Source of the DNA: Branchinecta lynchi
Taxonomy: Eukaryota > Arthropoda > Branchiopoda > Anostraca > Branchinectidae
Reading direction: 5' to 3'
Length of the DNA stretch: 64,000 nt
Assembly (NCBI GenBank): GCA_023053575.1
Contig: JAKZAP010000016.1
Span: 7,808,046-7,872,045 of the forward strand
Shown here in pieces: positions 48,501-53,459 of this stretch (the first letter of the stretch is position 1; each line of letters opens with the position of its first letter). The notes beneath the pieces were generated by a model, which saw only the letters and a program-made list of their open reading frames with translations, was not told where the DNA came from and did no database searches. A program made the position numbers and the translations under genes.

Positions 48501-48744
48501 CAATAATAGTCCCAAGCTGTTTGAAAAAAGCTATATACGGCAAATTGCCAACACCTGTTAAGAAAGTTTTTCTTACAGGTAACGCTCCTTCTTACCGAGG
48601 CTTGGAAGCTGGCCTCCAGTAGCGACAATGCAGTTTCCTTCCCTGTAAATCAAGTTTGCTTTCAACTGCCTTGAAAGGATCCAATTCATCACATGCAGAT
48701 TGAACAGGATGGTCTCCAGGATATTCTACACCTTGGTCAGTCAT
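21454..48744 (-). CDS. MGLL: Monoacylglycerol lipase-like gene B, complete coding sequence
   Basis: Seven exons on the minus strand: 48744-48596, 47655-47549, 42615-42479, 41562-41407, 38865-38731, 27401-27270 and 21558-21454, 921 bp in all, 306 residues plus TAA; human MGLL has about 303. All junctions are GT-AG and keep frame. Predicted landmarks: CRYWRP near residues 42-47, oxyanion HG at 57-58, GHDHVGHG at 82-89, nucleophile Ser130 in GHSMGG, acid Asp249 in SSQDKIC (the Cys aligns with human Cys242), and catalytic His279 in EDAAHSLH. The predicted function is hydrolysis of monoacylglycerols. The start is the first in-frame ATG (48744); the open frame continues upstream without ATG to at least 48795. 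Introns contain nearly all the transposons between 21.6 and 47.5 kb. It converges on gene A. Confidence 0.92.
22245..22335. repeat. Fold-back inverted repeat with CCGTTTTCGT arms
   Basis: ATATCCGTTTTCGT at the left is answered by ACGAAAACGGATAT at the right, with further internal pairing through CTCTTTATAGAGAG. The GAGAGATTGCAGCCTAC core is shared with 21750-21780 and, more diverged, 58400-58420, so it belongs to a dispersed family. Confidence 0.6.
22607..23882 (-). mobile_element. HINE/pearl-like element, 137-bp core family, copy e
   Basis: Minus orientation: AACAAGACCAAAGGTTTCG and GGGATCCCAAAAATT at the left, TACGTTTTCGGATCCCAAAAA at the right. The ACGG tract is short (23809-23830). At least three well-conserved cores with TTCCGGTTTGGGCCGGATTC lie between 23250 and 23560. 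It sits in lipase B intron 6. Confidence 0.8.
24169..25618 (-). mobile_element. HINE/pearl-like element, 137-bp core family, copy f
   Basis: Complete copy in the same orientation as copy e and separated from it by about 290 bp. Conserved cores begin near 24821, 24958, 25095 and 25232 (period 137). The ACGG/ACAG tract runs from about 25507 to 25565. Copies e and f are so similar that recent activity or gene conversion is likely. Confidence 0.82.
25905..26168 (-). pseudogene. hAT transposase remnant, internally deleted
   Basis: The 87-residue frame has MFAIQLDESTEN (the catalytic Asp block, LDEST, of Charlie/ZBED-type hAT transposases) followed within a few residues by KTKYRNRLAVRNFAINDIEP then RYDKIL, which belongs at the C-terminus. 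The whole catalytic middle is therefore missing, a deletion of several hundred residues relative to the family. Confidence 0.68.
26243..26423. mobile_element. hAT-type MITE with CAGAGGCGTCAC termini
   Basis: Perfect 12-bp inverted termini CAGAGGCGTCAC and GTGACGCCTCTG. The flanks CTTATAAT and CTGGTAAT match at 6 of 8. It is the same family as 44705-45026, 49484-49811 and a fragment at about 51196. Confidence 0.75.
27270..27401 (-). CDS. MGLL: Lipase gene B, exon 6 (catalytic Asp)
   Basis: The acceptor (minus) is TTTTTTTGTTTTAG and the donor GTAAGTAA. Forty-four codons include MSVPFLVIHSSQDKICNVEG and AKQLYEAS. Asp249 is the acid of the triad. Confidence 0.92.
27453..27850 (-). pseudogene. 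LINE-like 3' fragment ending in (TTAC)n
   Basis: A frame from 27845 encodes about 74 residues rich in Lys/Arg and ends upstream of a (TTAC)n tract (minus; (GTAA)n at 27448-27470 on plus). The words preceding the microsatellite (ACGGCGGGTTATAAATAAAT) recur at about 30540-30570 (GGCGGGTTACAAATAAAT) with the same TTAC tail, so this is a dispersed retroelement 3' end. The family was not identified. Confidence 0.45.
27957..29846 (+). mobile_element. 282-bp core HINE-like family, old copy b
   Basis: It starts AAGAACTACGAGGTCATATGG and CACTTGTTA and ends with the hairpin ATGGCACTTG-loop-CAAGTGCCAT (to about 29840). Cores are strongly diverged and many C runs are expanded to 9-12 nt. A GACGGACGGACAG tract precedes the hairpin (29760). 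Confidence 0.68.
29843..32384 (+). mobile_element. 282-bp core HINE-like family, old copy c
   Basis: It abuts copy b: AACAAGAGCTACGAGCTCAT then ATGGCACTTGTTA at 29843, ending GGCAAGTGCCATAAAAA near 32384 after ACCGACGGACGGACAG. Cores are diverged; C runs reach about 18 nt (30206-30222, 30346-30360, 30740-30754, 31479-31491). A LINE-like 3' tail with TTAC repeats is inserted near 30480-30570. Confidence 0.7.
32513..34011 (+). mobile_element. 282-bp core HINE-like family, copy d, split by a Penelope flank
   Basis: The left end AACAAGAGCTACGAGCTCAT (32513) and right end with CCGACGGACGGACAG and the GGCACTTGG hairpin (33950-34011) are both present, but the interior is replaced by 32653-33899, which matches the flanks of the Penelope-like element at 35.5-38.7 kb. 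Confidence 0.68.
32653..33899 (+). mobile_element. Penelope-like element copy lacking its coding body
   Basis: Bases 32653-33690 match 35508-36575 and bases 33715-33899 match 38540-38711, in the same order and strand, but the roughly 2 kb with the reverse transcriptase and endonuclease is absent. The junction is a (TA)n tract at about 33680-33710. It includes a hammerhead-like core at 33192 (CTGACGA) whose GAAA has become AAAA. Confidence 0.72.
34017..34700 (-). mobile_element. Degenerate 137-bp-family HINE interrupted by an AGTAG-rich MITE
   Basis: The left end AAGGCTTCGATAGGATCCCA (34020), the CCCATCTACGAACTTGACC block (34222) and the right end TTCGAGAGTTATCGTGCTAA (34600) to CACGTTCTGGAATCCCA (34667-34683) are recognisable, but no core array remains. 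A 290-bp element (34263-34560) is inserted in it. Confidence 0.55.
34263..34560. mobile_element. AGTAG/CATGCTACTA-rich MITE, copy 1
   Basis: It begins near TTCATCTCAAAATAGTAGTA and ends ACACATTTTTCATCGGG. The interior words GATGCTACTACATGCTTCTA and GGCTACCGTGTTACTG recur in copies at 34744 and 49817. Confidence 0.6.
34744..35038. mobile_element. AGTAG-rich MITE, copy 2
   Basis: Inverted termini CCGATGAAAAATTT and AAATTTTTCATCGG are intact. The interior is about 85-90 percent similar by eye to copy 1. It is non-coding. Confidence 0.66.
36601..37135 (+). pseudogene. Penelope-type reverse transcriptase, N-terminal half, internally deleted
   Basis: It encodes TTKADKGNAIVVLDQNEYDT, RFYGVVKVHKTGRPLRPIVA and GAVSLFTSL, the N-terminal landmarks and first catalytic motif of Penelope reverse transcriptases. 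The next recognisable sequence (frame shifted) is LPYLDVLIANSEG and, past an in-frame TAG, GKPTHNDRYLPYDSYQPEY, which normally follows the YxDD motif. Motifs B and C are missing, so this copy cannot encode an active polymerase. Confidence 0.8.
37203..38045 (+). CDS. Penelope-like element: RT C-terminal region plus GIY-YIG endonuclease
   Basis: An open frame of 280 codons. Residues 1-60 are the RT tail/thumb (RAIKICDKNLLDDELCHIRD). Near residue 120 it reads GIYSIPCDCGKRYVGRTERT, the GIY-(about 10)-YVG signature of the nuclease that nicks target DNA in Penelope elements, followed by RLAEHEQEID, an AEHIFENPSHS block and a basic C-terminus. The first codon here is GTG and the true ORF begins upstream in the RT, so this is the intact 3' part of a broken gene. 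It ends TAG at 38043-38045. Confidence 0.82.
   Translation: MKRGVVISLVDRAIKICDKNLLDDELCHIRDVLFGNKYPIQLVEQIIRRRLKLHSSPKDPVSSTSNGEAEEKNARVYLPYVRGVTEKLSKSLKKYNIQVFHRTQNTLLSYLNSGKDKVPNQYQRGIYSIPCDCGKRYVGRTERTFGKRLAEHEQEIDHALSNGHRHNYTFKSALAEHIFENPSHSVYFEKAQILATCTGLHQTIREAVEIKKNRTGINRDTGEYSLPETWNGVIKGRKFKPQSLINKKTEIDQNAEKNISCRRPNRAAKTAAVSKIKSQH
37925..38285 (+). repeat. Tandem duplication of the Penelope ORF 3' end
   Basis: The segment CCTTATTAACAAAAAAACCG ... CAGCAAAAACAGC ... TTAAATCTCAGCACTAGTTTTT (from 37930) is repeated at 38152-38275 with about 10 percent differences. A third partial copy is at 39553-39645. The second copy retains the coding-like sequence but lies outside the frame. Confidence 0.75.
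38387..38453 (+). ncRNA. Hammerhead-ribozyme-like core, 3' Penelope terminus
   Basis: CTGACGA (38387-38393), stem II GGACCCTTGCCAAGAAGGGCC, GAAA (38415-38418), a hairpin GCTGATGA-AAAA-TCATAGC, then GTATC (38446-38450). The bases after GAAA (TAT) can pair with the TAT/GTAT before the last C, which would form the base of stem III with cleavage after C. A convincing stem I was not found by eye. Confidence 0.5.
38731..38865 (-). CDS. MGLL: Lipase gene B, exon 5 (cap region)
   Basis: The acceptor (minus) is TTTTTTGTTGCAG and the donor GTAAGTTCG. Forty-five codons include VTRVTRDAEMGKKIEADSLR and YFGGLKARW, the cap region, two codons longer than in gene A. Confidence 0.9.
39409..39549. mobile_element. 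Short MITE with CACTGTAAAAC termini and TA duplication
   Basis: CACTGTAAAAC and GTTTTACAGTG are perfect inverted ends flanked by TA on both sides, as for Tc1/mariner-type insertions. It is 141 bp long and inserted between a Penelope terminal fragment (GGATACCTCAGC) and a piece of Penelope ORF tail. Confidence 0.72.
39718..40082 (+). mobile_element. Harbinger-type element nested in the hAT element
   Basis: Perfect 11-bp ends CCCTAGGTTCA and TGAACCTAGGG. It is homologous in inverted orientation to 20970-21337. Comparing the two hAT ends shows that the insertion split AGAGAGTAATGCG. Confidence 0.78.
39880..40074 (+). pseudogene. MADF-like N-terminal fragment of a Harbinger-encoded protein
   Basis: The frame opens MDDPFDDSLLEKLIIAVQFY then PIFYEKQEKGHKN, resembling the first helices of the MADF/Myb-SANT DNA-binding protein that accompanies Harbinger transposases (Leu-Ile-x-Ala-Val-x-x-x-Pro-x-x-Tyr pattern). 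It then runs into the element's terminus, so most of the protein is deleted. Confidence 0.55.
40366..40431 (+). ncRNA. Degenerate hammerhead-like core, Penelope terminus
   Basis: CTCACGA (one change from CTGANGA), the same stem II, GAAA at 40394 and GTATCC at 40425. Here TAC after GAAA pairs with GTA, where the 38387 copy has TAT with GTAT, so the pairing changes from U-G to C-G. Confidence 0.4.
40831..41110. mobile_element. MITE with perfect 19-bp inverted termini
   Basis: GAGCCTCGTTTTTGTTGCA (40831-40849) and its exact reverse complement (41092-41110). The interior is GC-rich with GCGGCAGCGCT arms. No clear target duplication was seen. Confidence 0.75.
41152..41380. mobile_element. MITE with TTGATTTTTxxATACCCT termini
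   Basis: TTGATTTTTAGATACCCTAT then GCCAAACGCTGG at the left is answered by an inverted, slightly diverged copy ending CAAAAATCAGG (41378). It is non-coding and ends about 27 nt short of the lipase B exon 4 donor side (41407). Confidence 0.6.
41407..41562 (-). CDS. MGLL: Lipase gene B, exon 4
   Basis: The acceptor (minus) is CTTTCTAG and the donor GTGAGT. Fifty-two codons start GGLVLLTAALKKPEEFSGVT and contain LMAPLLYIEK. It has the same length and phase as gene A exon 4. Confidence 0.92.
41800..41900 (+). ncRNA. Degenerate hammerhead-like core, Penelope terminus
   Basis: CTGAAGA at 41800, stem II with one change, then GACA in place of GAAA, and CAGCTGACTTATCCG at about 41877. The loss of GAAA would abolish ribozyme activity. 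Confidence 0.4.
41938..42390 (-). pseudogene. LINE ORF2 C-terminal fragment with AGTATC tail
   Basis: The minus frame contains FPVCTRTDRYRKSFVPSFVE then VLN, the (R/C)TxRYRxSFxPxxxxxLN tail of many CR1-like LINEs. The 3' end, AATAAAGTATCAGTATCAGT (minus), is a short microsatellite as in LINE 3' ends. The upstream part is frameshifted. Confidence 0.58.
42479..42615 (-). CDS. MGLL: Lipase gene B, exon 3 (nucleophile Ser)
   Basis: The acceptor (minus) is TATTTATTGCAG and the donor GTAAGTAC. It encodes GHGLSDGDRAHVDDFEDYVS through PRFALGHSM, with Ser130. Confidence 0.93.
42665..43400. other. Intron sequence, nothing recognised
   Basis: AT-rich lipase B intron 2. It contains a short GGTTAGGTTAGGTTA run (43079-43092) and a minus frame 43376-43161 that I could not assign. 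No termini or cores of the other families were seen. Confidence 0.4.
43410..43441. repeat. Perfect 14-bp hairpin
   Basis: CCCGAAACAGGATA, loop CTTA, TATCCTGTTTCGGG, followed by an A run. It has the shape of a rho-independent terminator, but this is eukaryotic intron DNA, so it is probably a fold-back remnant. Confidence 0.7.
43604..43665 (+). ncRNA. Hammerhead-like core, diverged Penelope terminus
   Basis: CTGACAA (43604), stem II GGATCCTTGCCAAGAAGGGAC, GAAA at 43633, then GCTGACTTATCCG. One core base is changed. Confidence 0.4.
44464..44575 (-). ncRNA. Hammerhead-like core, Penelope terminus, minus strand
   Basis: Minus strand: CTGACGA (44559-44553), stem II, GAAA (44532-44529), a hairpin with GATGATGAAGAACCAT, then GTATCCG (from 44501). 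The core is intact. Sequence at 44580-44650 repeats the terminal GACGCATCCGTTGTAAACATT in the other orientation. Confidence 0.48.
44705..45026. mobile_element. hAT-type MITE with exact 8-bp duplication GTGAAAGC
   Basis: It starts CAGAGGCGTTACTAGC and ends GTCGTGACGACCCTG. GTGAAAGC is present at 44697-44704 and again at 45027-45034. The interior is A/T-rich with a G run of about 12 near 44736. It is homologous to 49484-49811. Confidence 0.85.
45103..47528 (+). mobile_element. 282-bp core HINE-like family, young array e (8 cores)
   Basis: The left end AACAAGAGCTACGAGCTCAT then TTGGCACTTGTTA; cores marked by ATGTCAATGATGTATCTAGT near 45157, 45388, 45669, 45951, 46234, 46513, 46796 and 47080 (the first is truncated, the others spaced 279-284 bp); right end with GACCGACGGACGGACAG and the hairpin TATGGCACTTG/CAAGTGCCATA. 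Cores are 95 percent or more alike by eye. The right end lies 20 nt from the lipase B exon 2 donor. Confidence 0.85.
47549..47655 (-). CDS. MGLL: Lipase gene B, exon 2 (oxyanion HG)
   Basis: The acceptor (minus) is ATTTTTTTAAG and the donor GTAAGTCG. It encodes ALMMIIHGYSEHLYWYDDIG and on to GHDH. At 107 bp it equals gene A exon 2. Confidence 0.93.
47881..47956 (-). tRNA. tRNA-like sequence (probable pseudogene or SINE head)
   Basis: The minus strand has a GTAGCTCAGTTGGTA A-box/D-arm, a TTGTGGG loop reading anticodon GTG, and a GGTCCAAATCC T-arm. CCTCTG pairs with CAGAGG to close the acceptor, but the D stem and anticodon stem contain mismatches and the spacing is two bases long. It is therefore tRNA-derived rather than a confident functional tRNA. 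Confidence 0.4.
48596..48744 (-). CDS. MGLL: Lipase gene B, exon 1 (start)
   Basis: The ATG at 48744 begins MTDQGVEYPGDHPVQSACDE; the exon ends LDLQGRKLHCRYWRPASKP plus two bases, before donor GTAAG. CRYWRP aligns with CRYWKP of human MGLL. Upstream bases remain open in frame to 48795, so an additional upstream start or 5' exon is possible. Confidence 0.85.
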
Positions 48745-48799
48745 TTCATTCGATTTCTTCTGGTGATGGTGATCCTGGCAAAACTTGAGTTTCAACTCA

Positions 48800-49480
48800 C
48801 TGAACTCCGATGTAGTAAAGTCCCAGATGAATTACATCATTCAAAAACCTGAAAGAAACACACAGTATTCAAAAGTCACACTTATAGAAGTTGCATAGGA
48901 TCAGATGTTACTTCCACCAAAAAAAGAGATTTGTATCCTCCAGGCCAAGAAGATGGTTTCGTCTAATTTGATCTGGAGTTCCATACAGTCATGACACATA
49001 GTGACGTCATGTGATTGAAGACCCAACATACAATTTTAACAAATACAAATACAAATATACAAATATATACATACAAATCATAAATTTAAAATACGACCGG
49101 CGCATCGATGGCTGCTCGGCTCTATATATATTCAAATAAATATTAACCAATACGAATAAACTACAATTTTTCCTTTTCTGAGGTAAAATAGATCAAATGG
49201 GTGTGATGTCACGCTTGTATAGAAGTCCGGAACAACTTAGATTAGACCAAGAAGAAGTAGTAAAAAAAAGTTCACAACTAGACTAGACTGCAAAACCATG
49301 CCAATTTTGTTTTAGACTGGTACACAGTAGAGGTATGCTTATCTGAACAGTTACTTTAATGTTAACAGTGCAGTTTAAATTATAGAATGAAGATCCAACA
49401 TACCTACACAGGTGTTTTCAGATGCCCATAATTACCTACTTTGGCTAATTGGAAGTTGATGAAAAATTTGTAGCCTGCGT
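48800..49480. other. Presumed 5' flank of lipase B
   Basis: Upstream of the gene B start codon; AT-rich, with ATACAAAT-type repeats at 49040-49085. No TATA or CpG-rich core promoter could be picked out with confidence and no other gene was seen. Confidence 0.35.
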
Positions 49481-49483
49481 AAT

Positions 49484-49811
49484 CAGAGGCGTCACTAGCC
49501 AAAATGTTTGGGGGGGACGAGGCATTTACCAACTGGGTGGTAATTTTTGCAGACTGTTTCTGCAGAAAAAATGACTGTTTTCAACAACAGAACATGATAG
49601 TTTTGAAAAAAATCAACTGATTTTCAGAAAAACTGACTATTTTTGATGAAAAATCGACCAATTATCAGAAAAAAACGACTGTGATCATGAAAAAAAATGA
49701 ACTGTTTTAAAGAAAAATTGCAGCGCTTCTCACCGACTCGTTTATTTTTTACCAACTGGCAGACAGCATTTGGGGGGGGGGGCATCCCCCCTCCCAGTCG
49801 TGATGCCCCTG
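49484..49811. mobile_element. hAT-type MITE, CAGAGGCGTCACTAGC family
   Basis: It starts CAGAGGCGTCACTAGC and ends CAGTCGTGATGCCCCTG. The flanks TGCGTAAT and TGCATAGT match at 6 of 8. The interior repeats a GACTGTTTT/AAAAATCGAC pattern. Confidence 0.72.
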
Positions 49812-49816
49812 TGCAT

Positions 49817-50096
49817 AGTAGTATGGTAGTAGTACGAAAATGTTGCATGTAAATACTATGTAATAGCAAAGAATACTATCATTTAATGTGCCTCAGACTG
49901 GTCCAATCTTATGCAGTAGTATCCAGTAGCATCCTGTCTTGCCATAGTATTCTCCAGTCTTGCTTATAGTAGTAGGCTATGCAGTAACACGGTAGCCTTG
50001 AAATAGAAGCATGTAGTAGCATCGTTAGTAGGCTACTGCATGCAACTTTTTCGTACTACTTCATAGTACTATTTTGAGATAAATTTTTCATCTGGA
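49817..50096. mobile_element. AGTAG-rich MITE, copy 3 (inverted)
   Basis: Reverse-complement copy of 34744-35038, ending GAGATAAATTTTTCATC. The other terminus has been lost next to the preceding MITE. Confidence 0.62.
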
Positions 50097-51195
50097 TAAG
50101 AAACATTCGCATAAGCATACCTCTGGCTCTACTGCACCCAACTGTACCTGACCTGTACCTGACTGTACCAGGACTGTACCCTGGTGGCAGCCTGGTGACA
50201 TCCCATCCCATTTGTAAATGGTTATCTTGGCAGAAATGCAACGGCATTGCTGTTTATTTCATTAATGTTAATTCCTTTGAAATCAGTCAGTAAAATCAGA
50301 CAAGAAAGAAAGCCATTGGCATTATTGATTCTGTATTGATTCAGTATTGATTGGCAGCCTGTTATTCCACTAATATCAAAATAAACTGCAGAAAAAGAAG
50401 AAACTGTAGACTAATCTTGTGAGCAGTACCTATAAAAACTCTCAGTAAGTCATTAAGAAGAATCCATCCAATCCAAGGAGTTTGAGTTCTAGCACTTCTA
50501 GCAAAGTTCCAGTGATCAAGGAGAAAACTGCATTTTTAAGTGTTTGAAAATCCCGCACGAACAACACCCTACTTATCAGCGTTGCCGTGTTTGCAGAAAG
50601 AAGCCCACGTCCTTTGAAAACAAGCCAGGCTTATTTTCCCCAAATTGTTGCTGTTCAAGCCAGTGGTGCTGTTTCATTAAAATTGGGGGGGGGGGTGGAG
50701 GGGGAAGATCAATTTTGGGCCCCCATCCCAGGTTTATTATTCAGCAACCAAATTTAACTGATCTCCTTGGAGTAAATTTCGAATATACTATGAGGAGCAA
50801 AACAGACACATAGAAACAAAATACGAGAACTCATAATAAGCTGTTTCATTATTTCAACCCTTTGAGGCTTTCGAAAATATCCAAAGCATTTGGTGATTTC
50901 TATAGATGCTGTGGCGTCTCAAGCTATCATCGAAGTACGCAGAGATCTCGAGAACTATATGTAAATACATGAAATCTTCTGATTCGGGGTTAAACATCTC
51001 GGAACAGAAACATCTTAAAACCTCTCCAATACAATTTTAGCTTTTAATGTGGCTCATTCTTTAAGATTTCGATGCCCAAACACTCACTAAGAAATCCGAA
51101 AGGCGGCGAAGGCAAATATTTGTTGACAAGATTAATCATCAGAGTATCTTTTTGGGACCCCAAATAAAATTAAGGGCAATCTATGTTTTCAAAAG

Positions 51196-51800
51196 CAGAG
51201 CCGTCACTAGCCTTTTACCTTTTTTTTTGGGGGGGGGGACGGCCAGTTTATGCCGGACGGACTAAAAAATGTCTTGCGATTATTTCTTTAGTGTAAATTC
51301 GTATTCAAATTCCCATTTTCGGCTTTTCCGTCCAGCTTTCGCAAAATAGAGTACAGATAAAGTACACAGTACTTATGTGTGTACTGTATACACAGTACAT
51401 AGATAAAGTTAAAGAAAGCGCCGCAGGCGTGATTTTTTTAATCTGCCTTCGTTCCGGAAAATTTTTGCTATACCAACCATATTAATGGGTTTCTTTTAAT
51501 GTGTTTCAAACCCCAAGAATTTCAATTCTAAAACGCTAATTAAATGAAACACCGTTCTTCCAAATAGAGACTAGGCCTACTACAAAATGCGTCGGGGCTA
51601 ATTTTGTGTAAAACTAACTGTATGTAATGCATCAATTGTTATAATTCCATTAATATAAATTCGTAAATTTAAATTCACATATTCGGCTTTTCGTTTCATC
51701 TTTCGCTAAAAAGCGACGCTTCCAACTAGTCCAACGACTAGCCTATCGAAATTGAGTTAAACTAAGCGCCGCAGGCGAAATTTTTTTTAATCTGCCTATC
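51196..51800. repeat. MITE fragment followed by a degenerate tandem duplication
   Basis: At 51199 CAGAGCCGTCACTAGCC is the left end of the CAGAGGCGTCAC family. After it, AAATTCGTATTCAAATTCCC ... TTCGGCTTTT ... AGCGCCGCAGGCG ... TTTTTTTAATCTGCCT (51296-51447) is repeated at about 51655-51805. Confidence 0.5.
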
Positions 51801-52291
51801 TCCGAAAAAAAAAGATCTGTACCTACCGCAGGGGGCAGCAGAGACTAAAATTTCCGACATCTACCCCCCGTGGGGTGGTCCCTTTTTCAGCGAATGTCCA
51901 AATTTAAACTGGGTGGTCTTTTTTGCCAGAATAAAAAGATCCAAATTTAAATTGGGTGGTCTTTTGTGAGAATTAAAGGGTATAAGCTTGAATTAAACAA
52001 CATTTTAGCCAATATGTCCTAATCTCAGTGATATTTCAACCAAAATAGTTTAAATAAAGTAGTATTTTAGCCAAGATATACCAACAGCTTCAGCCAATAG
52101 ACAGAAAACTTGTATACCTTCTCAATGGGGAATTGGGTCAGCTAAAGACCCATGTACGGTAGACCGTCGAATATATTTTCGTTATTTTCCTATGATTCCC
52201 TCTTTGAATATACACCATCCAGCATCCACCCACTGAGGCTGGAATGCCGAGTCTGAGAGAAGACCGGCGTTGCATTTCTAGCTCAGTAACG

Positions 52292-53349
52292 AACAAGACC
52301 AAAGGTTTCGATGGGATCCCAAAAATCTAATATTTGATCCAGACAATTGGGTCTTCTCTTCGCCAGATCCAGTCTTCGCCCGGCTAATCATCAGAGAGAA
52401 CCAACTTCAGATATACCTCTATAAGCCATATCTATTTTGACGATACTGACCGAAACTTCCTGCTTTACTTCTGCCAAATTTCCGGTTTTGCCCGAATTCC
52501 GAGCGAACTACTAGTCCAGCAAAAAAAAATCAGAAACGAATCCAGCGGATCTCTTTATCCATGTAAAGAACATATCATCAACTTTAAATAAAACTTTGAC
52601 TTAAAAAAAAATTCCGGTCAAAACCAGATTCCTGACTAATGTCCGGGTAAAACTTATTGTCATACACAGACTTAGCGTCTCTTCTTACCCCTAAATCTGT
52701 CATCTAATCAACTTCAAATAAAACTTTCGCTTTTAACAAACTTTCCGGTTTTGGCCGGATTCCTGGCGAACTTGTTGTCCGGTGAGAAAATGGTTTTCAC
52801 CATCGTGTTCAGCATGTCTTCTTACCCCTAAATCGAACATTTAATCAACTTCGACTTTTACTTTTAACCAGCTTTCCGTTTTTTGCCGGATTCCGGACGA
52901 ACTAATTGTCCGGCAAGAAAATGGTTTTCACCATCGTATTCAGCATGTCTCCTTACCCCTCAATCAAACATTTAATCAACTTCAAATGACGCTTCTACTT
53001 TCACGAAACTTTCGGGTTTTTCCGGATTCCGGACGAACTACTTGTCCGACAAGAAAATGGTTTTCACCATCGTATTCAACATGTCTTTTTACCCCATAAT
53101 CGACTATCACATTAGCTGTTTAGAAATATTTTGTTTGTCCCTTAATTTGAAACCCCTCCCCCACCCTCAAATATAGGGCTACATAGCCCATCTTCGAACT
53201 TGACCTGTACTTTGACCCAAAGGATCCTCCCACCAACTTTCATCCAAATATCTCATTGCCTTCGAGAGTTATCGTGCTTACAGACGGACAGACGGACATT
53301 TTTGCGATCTCATAGGTATCCCTCCACTTACGTTGTGGGATCCCAAAAA
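52292..53349 (-). mobile_element. HINE/pearl-like element, 137-bp core family, copy g
   Basis: The left end AACAAGACCAAAGGTTTCGA then TGGGATCCCAAAAA; the right end TACGTTGTGGGATCCCAAAAA. About five cores, with a shortened GACGGACAGACGGAC tract at 53283-53297. It lies outside both lipase genes. Confidence 0.75.
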
Positions 53350-53459
53350 CTCAGGGTTCACTGTCTGTTTCATTGGACGTAGTGACCCCCCTCCCTCCGC
53401 GGAGACAGCAATAACGAAATAAGGCAACGGTCCCCCCGAAAACGAAAGAAGTTAAATAG

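Noticed and set aside
50544..50813. QRCRVCRKKPTSFENKPG frame as a piggyBac C-terminal zinc finger
   Set aside because: Only the first CxxC is convincing; the rest diverges and no DDE domain or TTAA termini were seen.
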